A stretch of 64,000 nt of DNA, taken from assembly GCF_017309075.1 (NCBI RefSeq), contig NZ_JAEMGS010000001.1, positions 124,001-188,000 of the forward strand, given 5' to 3'. Of this stretch, positions 45,887 through 54,897 are shown piece by piece. The DNA comes from Motiliproteus sp. SC1-56. Lineage in GTDB: Bacteria; Pseudomonadota; Gammaproteobacteria; Pseudomonadales; Balneatricaceae. The position numbers were made by a program, and so were the translations under genes. The notes under the pieces are model-generated. The model was not told where the DNA came from. It saw nothing but the letters and a program-made list of their open reading frames with translations, and made no database searches. Each line of letters begins with the position of its first letter. The stretch's first letter is position 1.

Positions 45887-48175
45887 ATGAATAAGCCAGT
45901 GACCTTTTCCGCCCCCGACCTTCAGTTCGACACCCCGGCCGCGGCCCGCCTGCGCCGGGTGCGTCGCTTCAAGGATCAATTGACCACCGCCTCCGTGGGC
46001 ATCGGTGGCGTCAGCGTGATCATCGCCATCATGCTGATTTTTATCTACCTCCTCTACGAGGTGTTGCCGCTGTTCGAGTCCGCCTCCATCGAGCCCTGGC
46101 AGCAGCAGAGCGGCGCGGTGGCCGCCTACGCCCGCCCCGGCGACGAGGCAGATACCCTGTACCTGGGGGTGGAGGAGCAGAACGAGGTGGCGATGCGCCT
46201 CGACACCGAGGGCCAGGCCTACTTCTTCGACGTGACCAGCGGCGAGCTGATCGAACAGATCGAGGTGGGACTGAGCGAGGCCCCGGTGGGCGCCTTCGCC
46301 CTCAACTCAGACCATAGCCAGCTGTTCGCCCTGGGCCACGCCGATGGCACCCTGACGGTGGCCAAGCACCACTACAAGGTGACCTACCCCAACGATGTAA
46401 GGCTGATTACCCCCCAGCTCCAGTATCCCTACGGGGAGACCGCGCTGGCGCTGAGTCCGGCCCTGAGCCAGATCGACCAACTGGCCTTCCGTGACGGCGA
46501 GGAGCGAATGAGCGCCGTGGCCCTGGACGGCAAAGCGCTGCACCTGACCCGTTTCAGCAAGGAAGAGAACTTCATCACAGAGGAAATCGAGATCAGTAGC
46601 GAGCACTACGCGCTGCCCCGGCTGCCGCACCCGGTGGATAAGCTGCTGATCAGCCCCGACCAACGCTGGCTCTACGCGGTGGGGCCCCAGGGCCAGTTGA
46701 CCCCGGTGGACCTGCGCGACCCGCAAGAGCCGCTGCTGCATGCGACCGAGCAAGCAACCACCGGCAGGATCGCGTCGGTAGCCTTTCTGCTGGGCGGAAA
46801 TTCCCTGTTGGTGGGCGATGATCAGGGGACGGTCAGCCAATGGTTCCTGGTGCGGGACGACAGCAACGAATACCACCTGCAGAAAATACGCAGCTTCGAC
46901 GGCACCCGTGGGCAACCCGCGAGCCTGATCGTTCCCGAGCAACGGCGCAAGGGGTTCGTGGTGGCCGAGGGCGGGCACAGCGTCAGCTTCTACAACGCCA
47001 CCGCCCATAACAAGGTGCTGAGCGCCGACCTCGGCAGCGCCACCATCACCCGCATGACAATCTCACCCCGGGCCAACGGACTGCTGCTGGAAACCGACGA
47101 TCACCGCATGAGCTTCTGGCGGGTCAACAACGAGCACCCCGAGGTCTCCTGGTCCGCCCTCTGGGAAAAGGTCTGGTACGAGGGCTACCAGGAACCGGAG
47201 TTCGTGTGGCAGTCCTCGGCCTCCACCAACGACTTCGAGCCCAAGTACAGCTTGGCCCCCCTGGCCTTCGGCACCCTCAAGGCGGCCTTTTACGCCATGC
47301 TGCTGGCGACCCCGCTGGCGATCGCCGGCGCCATCTACACGGCCTATTTCATGGCCCCGGGATTACGGCGCAAGATCAAGCCCTTTATCGAGCTGATGGA
47401 GGCGCTGCCCACGGTCATCCTGGGCTTTCTGGCCGGTCTCTGGCTGGCCCCCTTCGTGGAAGACCGACTGGCCAGCATCTTCACCATTCTGCTGCTGGTA
47501 CCGGTGGGCATCCTGGTGTTCGCCTACCTCTGGAGCAGGGCGCCCAAGGCGTTGCGCTGGCTGGTGCCAGACGGCTGGGACGCGGCCCTGCTGATCCCGG
47601 TGATCGTGCTCCTGACCCTGGCCTGCATGCCCCTGGCCGAGCAGGTAGAAGCGCTGCTCTTCGGCGGCGACATGCGTACCTACATTACCAACGAGCTGGG
47701 CATCAGCTTTGACCAGCGCAACGCCCTGGTGGTGGGGCTGGCCATGGGCTTCGCGGTGATTCCCACCATTTTTTCCATCACCGAGGACGCCATCTTCAGC
47801 GTGCCCAAGCACCTCAGTAACGGCTCCCTGGCGCTGGGCGCGACCCCCTGGCAGACCCTGTCGCGGGTGGTGCTGCCCACCGCCAGCCCCGGGATCTTCT
47901 CGGCGGTGATGATCGGCATGGGCCGCGCCGTGGGCGAGACCATGATCGTCCTGATGGCCACCGGCAACACCCCGATCATGGACGTCAACATCTTCGAGGG
48001 TATGCGTACCCTGGCGGCCAACATCGCCGTGGAGATGCCCGAATCCGAAGTCGGCAGCTCCCACTTCCGCATCCTGTTCCTGGCGGCCCTGGTGCTGTTC
48101 CTGTTCACCTTCGTGGTCAACACCCTGGCCGAGCTGATCCGCCAGCGCCTGCGACGCAAGTACGGCTCGCTCTAG
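45887..48175 (+). CDS. pstC: Phosphate ABC transporter permease PstC (large form)
   Basis: A 762-residue permease, about twice the E. coli PstC (319). One N-terminal helix (about 39-62) is followed by a large periplasmic region (about 65-450) with propeller-like repeats. The conserved six-helix permease domain follows (FGTLKAAFYAMLLATPLAIAGAIYTAYFM; EAA-type loop near SLALGATPWQTLSRVVLPTASPG). Large PstC forms are normal in Pseudomonas and Shewanella relatives. No Shine-Dalgarno sequence precedes ATG 45887. It heads pstC-pstA-pstB-phoU. Confidence 0.93.
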   Translation: MNKPVTFSAPDLQFDTPAAARLRRVRRFKDQLTTASVGIGGVSVIIAIMLIFIYLLYEVLPLFESASIEPWQQQSGAVAAYARPGDEADTLYLGVEEQNEVAMRLDTEGQAYFFDVTSGELIEQIEVGLSEAPVGAFALNSDHSQLFALGHADGTLTVAKHHYKVTYPNDVRLITPQLQYPYGETALALSPALSQIDQLAFRDGEERMSAVALDGKALHLTRFSKEENFITEEIEISSEHYALPRLPHPVDKLLISPDQRWLYAVGPQGQLTPVDLRDPQEPLLHATEQATTGRIASVAFLLGGNSLLVGDDQGTVSQWFLVRDDSNEYHLQKIRSFDGTRGQPASLIVPEQRRKGFVVAEGGHSVSFYNATAHNKVLSADLGSATITRMTISPRANGLLLETDDHRMSFWRVNNEHPEVSWSALWEKVWYEGYQEPEFVWQSSASTNDFEPKYSLAPLAFGTLKAAFYAMLLATPLAIAGAIYTAYFMAPGLRRKIKPFIELMEALPTVILGFLAGLWLAPFVEDRLASIFTILLLVPVGILVFAYLWSRAPKALRWLVPDGWDAALLIPVIVLLTLACMPLAEQVEALLFGGDMRTYITNELGISFDQRNALVVGLAMGFAVIPTIFSITEDAIFSVPKHLSNGSLALGATPWQTLSRVVLPTASPGIFSAVMIGMGRAVGETMIVLMATGNTPIMDVNIFEGMRTLAANIAVEMPESEVGSSHFRILFLAALVLFLFTFVVNTLAELIRQRLRRKYGSL

Positions 48176-48227
48176 GTTTCGGTGCGGACGACGTTTTGGT
48201 TCAGGTTAAGTTTTAAGGTTTTTGACG

Positions 48228-49922
48228 ATGAACACTTCTTTCAACGACTGGTTCAGGTCCGGCGCCCCCTGGGTCTGGCTGACCGGCGGCGCCGTCGCCA
48301 TCAACGTGATCATGGTGGCCGGCCTGCTGATCCTGATCGCCTGGCGCGGGCTGGGTCACTTCTGGCCCGCGGATATTCTCCAGGCGCACTACCAGGTTCC
48401 TAACAGTGAAGCCGTGCGCGTGATCGGCGAAGTGGCGGACACGGAGCGGGTGCCGGCCGAGCAGCTGCGCCAGGCCGGCGTGCCGGTGCCCGAGGGCACC
48501 GAGACCATGGCCCGTCACCTGCTCAAGGTGGGTAACCGCGACGTTACCGGCCTTGATTTCCAGTGGGCGCTCAAGGACAACCTCGAAGAGGTCCAGTACC
48601 CTGAACGCCTGTTTGCCGCCGAACGGCGCGAGTGGGGCAACTTCTACGGTTACCTGCGCGGGCTGAAACAGGACGGCGAGGAGGTGGCCCGGTTTGACCC
48701 GGCCACGGACGACGACGCCGACTACGAGCAGCTGTGGAACGATTTCCTGCAGCGGGTCGAGCGCGCCCTGTCGATTCACGAACAGATCAAGACGATCGAA
48801 AAAGGTGACATCGGCGCCATCAACTACGAGCTGGAGCGCCTGCGCCTCAAGGAGCGCCGCCATGAACTCGACGGCGACCTGACCCCACAGGTCCAGGCCG
48901 ACATCCAGAGCCAGCGCGATGAACTCAACCGCCGCTACGAGGGGCTGCAGGGCGAGCTCACCGAGCTTTACCGCGCCTTCAACCGCGACCACTACCTAGC
49001 CGAGGTAGCCAACGGCCGCGAAATGGAAATAGCGGTCAGCCACGTGGTGCGGGCCTACCGGCCCAACGCCATGGGAATGGTCGACAAGGCCGGCCACTAC
49101 CTGTCCAAGCTGTGGGAGTTTCTCAGCGACGAGCCCCGCGAGGCCAACACCGAGGGCGGGGTCTTCCCGGCCATCTTCGGCACCGTGATGATGGTGCTGC
49201 TGATGTCGATCATGGTGACCCCCTTCGGCGTCATCGCCGCGGTCTACCTGCGCGAATACGCACGCCAAGGTCCGCTCACGCGACTGATCCGCATCGCCGT
49301 CAACAACCTGGCAGGGGTGCCCTCCATCGTTTACGGGGTGTTCGGGCTGGGCTTTTTCATCTACTTCCTGGGTGGCACCATCGACCCGCTGTTCTTCCCC
49401 GAGGCACTGCCGTCACCCACCTTCGGCACCCCCGGGTTGATGTGGGCGTCCCTGACCCTGGCCCTGCTGACCGTGCCAGTGGTGATCGTCGCCACCGAGG
49501 AGGGGCTGGCGCGGATTCCCCGCGCCGTGCGCGAGGGCAGCCTGGCCCTCGGCGCCACCAAGGCCGAGACCCTGTGGAAAGTGGTACTGCCCATGGCCAG
49601 CCCGGCCATGATGACCGGGGTGATCCTGGCGGTGGCCCGCGCCGCCGGCGAGGTGGCTCCCCTGATGCTGGTAGGCGTGGTCAAGCTGGCCCCCTCCCTG
49701 CCCCTGGACACTAACTACCCTTACATTCACCTGGACCAGAAGTTCATGCACCTGGGCTTTCATATCTACGACGTGGGCTTCCAGAGTCCCAACGTGGAAG
49801 CCGCCCGCCCCCTGGTCTATGCCACGGCCCTGCTGCTGGTGGTGGTAATCGCCCTGCTGAACCTGACCGCAGTGGCGATCCGCAACCGCCTGCGGGAGAA
49901 GTACAAGGCCCTTGAGCACTGA
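48228..49922 (+). CDS. pstA: Phosphate ABC transporter permease PstA (large form)
   Basis: A 564-residue permease with an extended N-terminal part: TM1 (GAVAINVIMVAGLLILIAW, about 22-40), then a periplasmic/coiled-coil insert (about 60-290; NYELERLRLKERRHELDGDL). The standard PstA domain follows (IFGTVMMVLLMSIMVTPFGVIAAVYLREYA; SLALGATKAETLWKVVLPMASPAM). It matches the enlarged PstC. ATG 48228, with AAGG upstream; a TTG at 48222 is also open. 52-base gap from pstC. Confidence 0.93.
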   Translation: MNTSFNDWFRSGAPWVWLTGGAVAINVIMVAGLLILIAWRGLGHFWPADILQAHYQVPNSEAVRVIGEVADTERVPAEQLRQAGVPVPEGTETMARHLLKVGNRDVTGLDFQWALKDNLEEVQYPERLFAAERREWGNFYGYLRGLKQDGEEVARFDPATDDDADYEQLWNDFLQRVERALSIHEQIKTIEKGDIGAINYELERLRLKERRHELDGDLTPQVQADIQSQRDELNRRYEGLQGELTELYRAFNRDHYLAEVANGREMEIAVSHVVRAYRPNAMGMVDKAGHYLSKLWEFLSDEPREANTEGGVFPAIFGTVMMVLLMSIMVTPFGVIAAVYLREYARQGPLTRLIRIAVNNLAGVPSIVYGVFGLGFFIYFLGGTIDPLFFPEALPSPTFGTPGLMWASLTLALLTVPVVIVATEEGLARIPRAVREGSLALGATKAETLWKVVLPMASPAMMTGVILAVARAAGEVAPLMLVGVVKLAPSLPLDTNYPYIHLDQKFMHLGFHIYDVGFQSPNVEAARPLVYATALLLVVVIALLNLTAVAIRNRLREKYKALEH

Positions 49923-49935
49923 TGCGAGCTGAATC

Positions 49936-50814
49936 ATGACGACTGCAACTGCTGATATGACCAACGCGACCAAGACCACCGCAACAACCGCACCCAGGGC
50001 CCACGGGGTAAGCCTTGACGCCCTGCCCCAGGGGCGCGAAACCCTCTCCCTGGAGCGGGAGCATATCGCCCTGGAGGTGCGCGACCTCAACCTGCATTAC
50101 GGCGAGAAGCAGGCCCTGCACGGGATCAACATGGATATCCCGAAGAACCGGGTCACCGCCTTCATCGGCCCGAGCGGCTGCGGCAAGTCCACCCTGCTGC
50201 GCTGCTTCAACCGCATGAACGACCTGGTGGACGGTTGCCGGGTTGACGGCCAGATCCTGCTCGAGGGCAGCAACATCTACGACCGCAGCGTGGAGGTGGC
50301 GGACCTGCGCCGCCGGGTGGGCATGGTGTTCCAGAAGCCCAACCCCTTTCCCAAGAGCATCTACGAGAACGTCGCCTACGGCCTGCGCATCCAGGGGGTG
50401 AAGAAGAAGCGCCTGATCGACGAGACCGTGGAGTGGGCGCTGCGCTCGGCCGCCCTCTGGGACGAGGTCAAGGACCGTCTCCACGAGAGCGCCCTGGGCA
50501 TGTCCGGCGGTCAGCAGCAGCGGCTGGTGATCGCCCGCACCATCGCGGTCAAGCCCGAGGTGCTGCTGCTGGACGAGCCGGCCTCGGCCCTGGACCCGAT
50601 CTCGACCCTGAAAATCGAGGAGCTGATCCACGAGTTGAAGCAGAACTTCACCATCGTCATCGTCACCCACAACATGCAGCAGGCGGCCCGCGTCTCCGAT
50701 TACACCGCCTTTATGTACATGGGTGATCTGATCGAGTTCGGGGACACCGACTCCCTCTTCACCACCCCCGGCAAGAAGCAGACCGAAGACTACATCACCG
50801 GTCGTTACGGTTAA
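49936..50814 (+). CDS. pstB: Phosphate ABC transporter ATPase PstB
   Basis: A 292-residue ATPase with an extra N-terminal 40 residues rich in Thr/Ala. Motifs: [18 protein letters not shown], Walker [10 protein letters not shown] (about 78-86), [22 protein letters not shown] (PstB-specific), signature [18 protein letters not shown], Walker [23 protein letters not shown], and H-loop VIVTHNM. Starts 13 bases after pstA and ends 11 bases before phoU. Confidence 0.97.
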   Translation: MTTATADMTNATKTTATTAPRAHGVSLDALPQGRETLSLEREHIALEVRDLNLHYGEKQALHGINMDIPKNRVTAFIGPSGCGKSTLLRCFNRMNDLVDGCRVDGQILLEGSNIYDRSVEVADLRRRVGMVFQKPNPFPKSIYENVAYGLRIQGVKKKRLIDETVEWALRSAALWDEVKDRLHESALGMSGGQQQRLVIARTIAVKPEVLLLDEPASALDPISTLKIEELIHELKQNFTIVIVTHNMQQAARVSDYTAFMYMGDLIEFGDTDSLFTTPGKKQTEDYITGRYG

Positions 50815-50825
50815 GGAAGCAAACC

Positions 50826-51545
50826 ATGGAATTTCAGAAAGACGCCCACACCGACCATATCTCGCGCCAGTTCAACGAGGAGCTGGAAGGAATCAAGAGC
50901 CACCTGATGACCATGGGCGGCATCGTCGAGAAGCAGCTGCAGGATGCCGTCACCGCCCTGCTGGACGGCGATTCCGAGCTGGCCGAGCGGGCCCGGCAGT
51001 CGGACAAGCTGATCAACGCCTGGGAGGTGGAGATCGAGGAGCAGTGCACCCAGATCATCGCCCGCCGCCAGCCGGCGGCCAGCGACCTGCGACTGATCAT
51101 GGCGGTGAGCCGGGCGGTGAACGACCTGGAGCGGGTCGGCGACGAGGCGGCCCGCATCGCCCAGCAGGCCGCCAAACTGGCCGCCGAAGGTGAGTCCCCC
51201 CGGGGCTACTCAGAGACCCGCCACATCAGCGGCCTGATCCGCGAGATGCTGAACGGCTCGCTCACCGCCTTTGCCCGCTATGACACGGACCTTGCCTACA
51301 AGGTGGCCAAGATGGACCGGGACGTGGACGACGAATACAAGAGCGCCATGCGCGCGCTCGCCACTTACATGATGGAGGACCCGCGCAGTATCAGCCGTAT
51401 CCTCAATATCATCTGGGTGCTGCGCAGCCTGGAGCGGATCGGCGACCACGCCCGCAACATCTGCCAGCACCTGATCTACCTGGTCAAGGGCATCAACGTC
51501 AGCCACGCCTCCCTCAAGGAGATCAAGGCGACCCTCAGGGATTAG
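50826..51545 (+). CDS. phoU: Phosphate signalling regulator PhoU
   Basis: A 239-residue all-helical protein made of two three-helix PhoU repeats: GGIVEKQLQDAV, AWEVEIEEQCTQIIARRQPAASDLRLIMAVSRAVNDLERVGDEAARIA, and the second MDRDVDDEYKSAMRALATYMMEDPRSISRILNIIWVLRSLERIGDHARNICQHLIYLVKG. Each carries the E-x-x-x-D metal-binding motif (ERVGDEAARIA and ERIGDHARNI). It links Pst transport to PhoR/PhoB, which are not in the window. AAGGA upstream of ATG. A terminator follows. Confidence 0.97.
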   Translation: MEFQKDAHTDHISRQFNEELEGIKSHLMTMGGIVEKQLQDAVTALLDGDSELAERARQSDKLINAWEVEIEEQCTQIIARRQPAASDLRLIMAVSRAVNDLERVGDEAARIAQQAAKLAAEGESPRGYSETRHISGLIREMLNGSLTAFARYDTDLAYKVAKMDRDVDDEYKSAMRALATYMMEDPRSISRILNIIWVLRSLERIGDHARNICQHLIYLVKGINVSHASLKEIKATLRD

Positions 51546-51608
51546 GCTCCGGCGGCAAGCTGGGGCCAAGCCACTGACAGCTGACACCTGAACCACCCCG
51601 GTAAAACG

Positions 51609-51637
51609 AAAAGGGCCGCCTCGATGGCGGCCCTTTT
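51609..51637. terminator. Bidirectional terminator between phoU and the TorF-like porin
   Basis: AAAAGGGCCGCC, five-base loop, GGCGGCCCTTTT: a 12-bp stem with A and T tracts on both sides, placed between two converging genes. Confidence 0.9.
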
Positions 51638-51676
51638 GTGTCTGCGCTAAGCGCTTTTGTGTCTGTTATGGGGCAC

Positions 51677-52375
51677 TTAGAGGCTCTTGGAGACCGTCAG
51701 CACCAGGCGCTCTTCGGCCCAGTTGCCGAACAGGTCCTCACCGTCGCTGTCGGTATCGAAGTAGCTCAGGTCGAGGTCGAGCCCGGCCAGGGTGGTGGCG
51801 ACGCCCAGTTGCCAGTCGGTGTAGCTGTCGGGGTTGCCGCTGCCGGTGAGGTCGTTGTCGAAATCGTAGTAACCGACGTGGGCGCTGACGCTGAAGCCGG
51901 TGCTGCCGATCTCGCGCCCGTAGCCCAGGCTGTAGTAGATACCGTCCTCGTCGGCGTTAAAGACATCGTTGGAGTAGTTGATACTGGCGCTGAAGGCGTC
52001 AAAGCCCAGACTCAGGTAGAACTCGGTCCAGTCCAGGTCCGCGTCCGTGCCGGGGTAGCGGTAGTGAATGACCCCCACGTCGGCGCTGATGCCCTCAATC
52101 TCGGTGGCGTAGCCGCCATAAAGATCCAGCTCCATATCCGCGGGATCATCGACCCCTTCGTCGAAGTCCACGTTGGACCCCCAGACACCCGCGTAGAGAC
52201 CGCTGTCGTGGCTGTAATCAAAGCCGCCCTGGACGGCCATGTCTTCGTCGGACTGGGACACCCCGCGCCAGACGTAGTCGGTAGTCAAGGCGACATTGCC
52301 GCTGACGTCGGCCTGTGCCGTTACGGCGCAAGCCAGTAGCGCCGGCAGGAAAGGAATGGATTTAGTGGCTTTCAT
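51677..52375 (-). CDS. TorF-family putative porin
   Basis: A 232-residue outer-membrane protein with a signal peptide (MKATKSIPFLPALLACAVTAQA). The TorF family pattern is clear: VSGNVALTTDYVWRGVSQSDEDMAVQGGFDYSH near the N-terminus, YAGVWGSNVDF, LDLYGGYATEI, FYLSLGFDAFSASINYS, ending LVLTVSKSL. Beta-strands with alternating Tyr/Trp and Asp-rich turns suggest a small barrel. ATG 52375 has AGGAGA seven bases upstream. In other proteobacteria such genes often sit beside glnK-amtB; here the upstream region carries nitrogen-type control elements. Confidence 0.85.
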   Translation of the reverse strand: MKATKSIPFLPALLACAVTAQADVSGNVALTTDYVWRGVSQSDEDMAVQGGFDYSHDSGLYAGVWGSNVDFDEGVDDPADMELDLYGGYATEIEGISADVGVIHYRYPGTDADLDWTEFYLSLGFDAFSASINYSNDVFNADEDGIYYSLGYGREIGSTGFSVSAHVGYYDFDNDLTGSGNPDSYTDWQLGVATTLAGLDLDLSYFDTDSDGEDLFGNWAEERLVLTVSKSL

Positions 52376-52445
52376 AGGCATTCTCCTTGGGGCGTCCGGT
52401 CTCTGCCCGGCTGCCTGCAGTTGAGTGGATTCTCCCATGGGATGA

Positions 52446-52543
52446 ATCACAAACTGTGCCAAAAAGTTAATACCTATAATATTCCGACAGTTACCTTAAA
52501 TACCTGAATTTACTCTCTTGTTGCGGTGCACCATAGTGGCGCT
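52446..52543 (-). promoter_or_regulatory. Possible NtrC enhancer and sigma-54 promoter of the TorF-like porin
   Basis: Forward TGCACC-ATAGT-GGCGCT (52527-52543) matches the NtrC box TGCACC-N5-GGTGCT in 11 of 12 fixed bases. Downstream on the minus strand TGGCAC (52461-52456) is a perfect -24 element; the -12 position reads GTGAT instead of TTGCA. The spacing of about 100 bases from box to predicted start is usual for NtrC. Confidence 0.45.
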
Positions 52544-52589
52544 GACTGCACTGATCCGGGGCTGGCGCAGGCCTGTGATGTAGTCCAGA

Positions 52590-54788
52590 TCAGAGGGGCT
52601 GGAGCTTGGCATAGCCGACCACCAGCCACTTGCTGCCCTCGCTGTCAAAGTTCACCTGCACCCGGGCATTGCTGCCCTGCCCTTCGTAATTGAGCACCGT
52701 GCCCTCGCCGAACACGCCGTGCAGCACCCGTTGGCCGAGGCTGAGCCCGGTCTCGGGCACCTCGCTGCCGCCGAACAGGCTGCTTTCCCGGCGCGGGCTG
52801 GGCCGGTTGAAGCTCACCGGCCGCGAGAACTGGCTGCGCAGGCGAACCTCTTCGAGCAGGGATTCGGGAATCTCGCGGATAAAGCGCGAGGGCGCGTTGT
52901 AATTGTCCTGCCCGTGCAGCCGGCGGGATTCGGCATAGGTGATATAGAGTTTCTCCATCGCCCGGGTGATTCCCACGTAGCAGAGGCGGCGCTCCTCCTC
53001 GAGCCGGGTGGGGTCTTCCATGGACATCTTGTGGGGGAAGAGCCCCTCTTCCACCCCGGCCAGGAACACCAGCGGGAACTCCAGCCCCTTGGCCGAGTGC
53101 AGGGTCATCAGCTGCACGCTGTCCTCGAACTCGTCGGCCTGGGCGTCGCCGGCATCCAGCGCCGCCTGGTCGAGAAAAGCGGCCAGCACCGGCACGTCCT
53201 GCTGCTCCTCGTTGCGCTCCCACTGATTGGCGAACTGGCGAGCGGCGCTCACCAGCTCCTCCAGGTTCTCAATCCGCGACTGGGCCTTCTCGCCCTTTTC
53301 CTTGAGATGGTGCTCGATCAGGCCACTGTGCTTGATCACGTGCTCGGTCTGCTCGTGCAGGGGCAGACCCTCGGTTTCATCGTCCAGCCGCGAGATGAGC
53401 TGGGCGAAGGCGTTGAGCGCATTGCTGGCCCGTCCCGGCAGCAGCTTCAGCTCCACCACTTCGTTCAGCGCCTGCCACAGGCTGATGCCCTGATCACGGG
53501 CGTGCTGACGCACCACCTCCACCGTCTTGGTGCCGATGGCCCGGGCCGGCACGTTGATAATCCGCTCGATGGCGCTGTCGTCGAGGCGGTTCTGCACCAG
53601 GCGCAGGTAGGAGAGGGCGTTCTTGATCTCCAGGCGCTCGTAGAAGCGCTGGCCGCCGTAGATGCGATACGGCACCCCGGCGCGAATCAGGGCCTCCTCC
53701 AGCACCCGCGACTGGGCGTTGGAGCGGTAAAGAATGGCGCTGCTGGCGCGAGCGTTGCCCTTGTTGACCCAGCTCTCGATGGTATCGACGATAAAGCGCG
53801 CCTCGTCCTGCTCGTTGAAGCCCGCGTAGAGGGAGATGGGGTCACCGTCTGCTCCCTGGGTCCAGAGCTCCTTGCCCAGACGCCCCTGGTTGTTGGCGAT
53901 CAGGGTGTTGGCGGCGCGAAGGATGGTGCCGGTGGAGCGGTAGTTCTGCTCCAGGCGCACCACCTGGGTGTCGGGGTGGTCCTGGCTGAACTGCTGAATA
54001 TTCTCGATCTTGGCCCCGCGCCAGCCGTAGATGGACTGGTCGTCATCGCCCACCACCATCAGCTTGCTCTGGTTGCCGGCCAGCACCCGCAGCCAGGCGT
54101 ACTGTATGTCGTTGGTATCCTGGAACTCGTCCACCAGGATGTGCCGAAAGCGCTCCTGGTAGTGGGCCAGGATCTCGGGCTTGTTGAGCCAGAGTTCGTG
54201 GGCGCGCAGAAGAAGCTCGCCGAAGTCCACCAGGCTCGAGCGCTGGCAGGTCTCCTCGTAGTAGCGGTAGAAGTCGATCTGGGTCCGCTGGTAGGGGTCG
54301 CCGAAATGCTCGATATGACGCGCCCGCCGCCCCTCGTCCTTCTGGGCGTTGATGTACCACTGCAGCTGCTTGGGCTGCCAGCGGTTCTCGTCCAGGTTCA
54401 TCTCTTTCATCAACCGCTTGATCAGCCGCAGCTGATCGTCCGAGTCTAGGATCTGGAAATTCTCCTGCAGCTCGGCATCAGCCCAGTGGGCCCGCAGCAG
54501 GCGGTGGGCCAGACCGTGGAAGGTGCCCACCCACATGCCGAAGGGGTTGATCCCCAGCATCTCCTCGATGCGCCCGCGCATCTCCCGCGCCGCCTTGTTG
54601 GTAAAGGTGACGGCCATGATGCCGTGGGGCGAAACCCGCTCGGCGTGAATCAGCCAGGCAATGCGGTGCACCAGCACCCGGGTCTTGCCGCTGCCGGCCC
54701 CGGCCAGCACCAGCAGGTTGACGGGCGGAGCGGCCACGGCTTCGCGCTGGGCTTCGTTAAGGGGGTCGAGAATGGGGGATACATCCAT
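52590..54788 (-). CDS. uvrD: DNA helicase II UvrD
   Basis: A 732-residue superfamily 1A helicase for nucleotide excision and mismatch repair. Motifs: LNEAQREAV (Q motif), Walker A GAGSGKT (30-36), TFTNKAAREM (Ia), DEFQDTN (II), DDDQSIYGWRGA (III), LEQNYRST (IV), LMTLHSAKGLEFP (V) and GITRAMEKLYI (VI). The C-terminal tudor-like tail (GQRVLHGVFGEGTVLNYEGQG) binds RNA polymerase or MutL in UvrD and distinguishes it from Rep. ATG 54788. Confidence 0.96.
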   Translation of the reverse strand: MDVSPILDPLNEAQREAVAAPPVNLLVLAGAGSGKTRVLVHRIAWLIHAERVSPHGIMAVTFTNKAAREMRGRIEEMLGINPFGMWVGTFHGLAHRLLRAHWADAELQENFQILDSDDQLRLIKRLMKEMNLDENRWQPKQLQWYINAQKDEGRRARHIEHFGDPYQRTQIDFYRYYEETCQRSSLVDFGELLLRAHELWLNKPEILAHYQERFRHILVDEFQDTNDIQYAWLRVLAGNQSKLMVVGDDDQSIYGWRGAKIENIQQFSQDHPDTQVVRLEQNYRSTGTILRAANTLIANNQGRLGKELWTQGADGDPISLYAGFNEQDEARFIVDTIESWVNKGNARASSAILYRSNAQSRVLEEALIRAGVPYRIYGGQRFYERLEIKNALSYLRLVQNRLDDSAIERIINVPARAIGTKTVEVVRQHARDQGISLWQALNEVVELKLLPGRASNALNAFAQLISRLDDETEGLPLHEQTEHVIKHSGLIEHHLKEKGEKAQSRIENLEELVSAARQFANQWERNEEQQDVPVLAAFLDQAALDAGDAQADEFEDSVQLMTLHSAKGLEFPLVFLAGVEEGLFPHKMSMEDPTRLEEERRLCYVGITRAMEKLYITYAESRRLHGQDNYNAPSRFIREIPESLLEEVRLRSQFSRPVSFNRPSPRRESSLFGGSEVPETGLSLGQRVLHGVFGEGTVLNYEGQGSNARVQVNFDSEGSKWLVVGYAKLQPL

Positions 54789-54897
54789 AGGGCCGTCCGA
54801 GTGTCGCGGTGAGAAAAATGCGGAGGGAGATTATACCAGTGCGCAGCGCGCTAAGCAGGGGGCGGTTGATCGCAACCGCGGCCCCCGCCCCGGCAAC

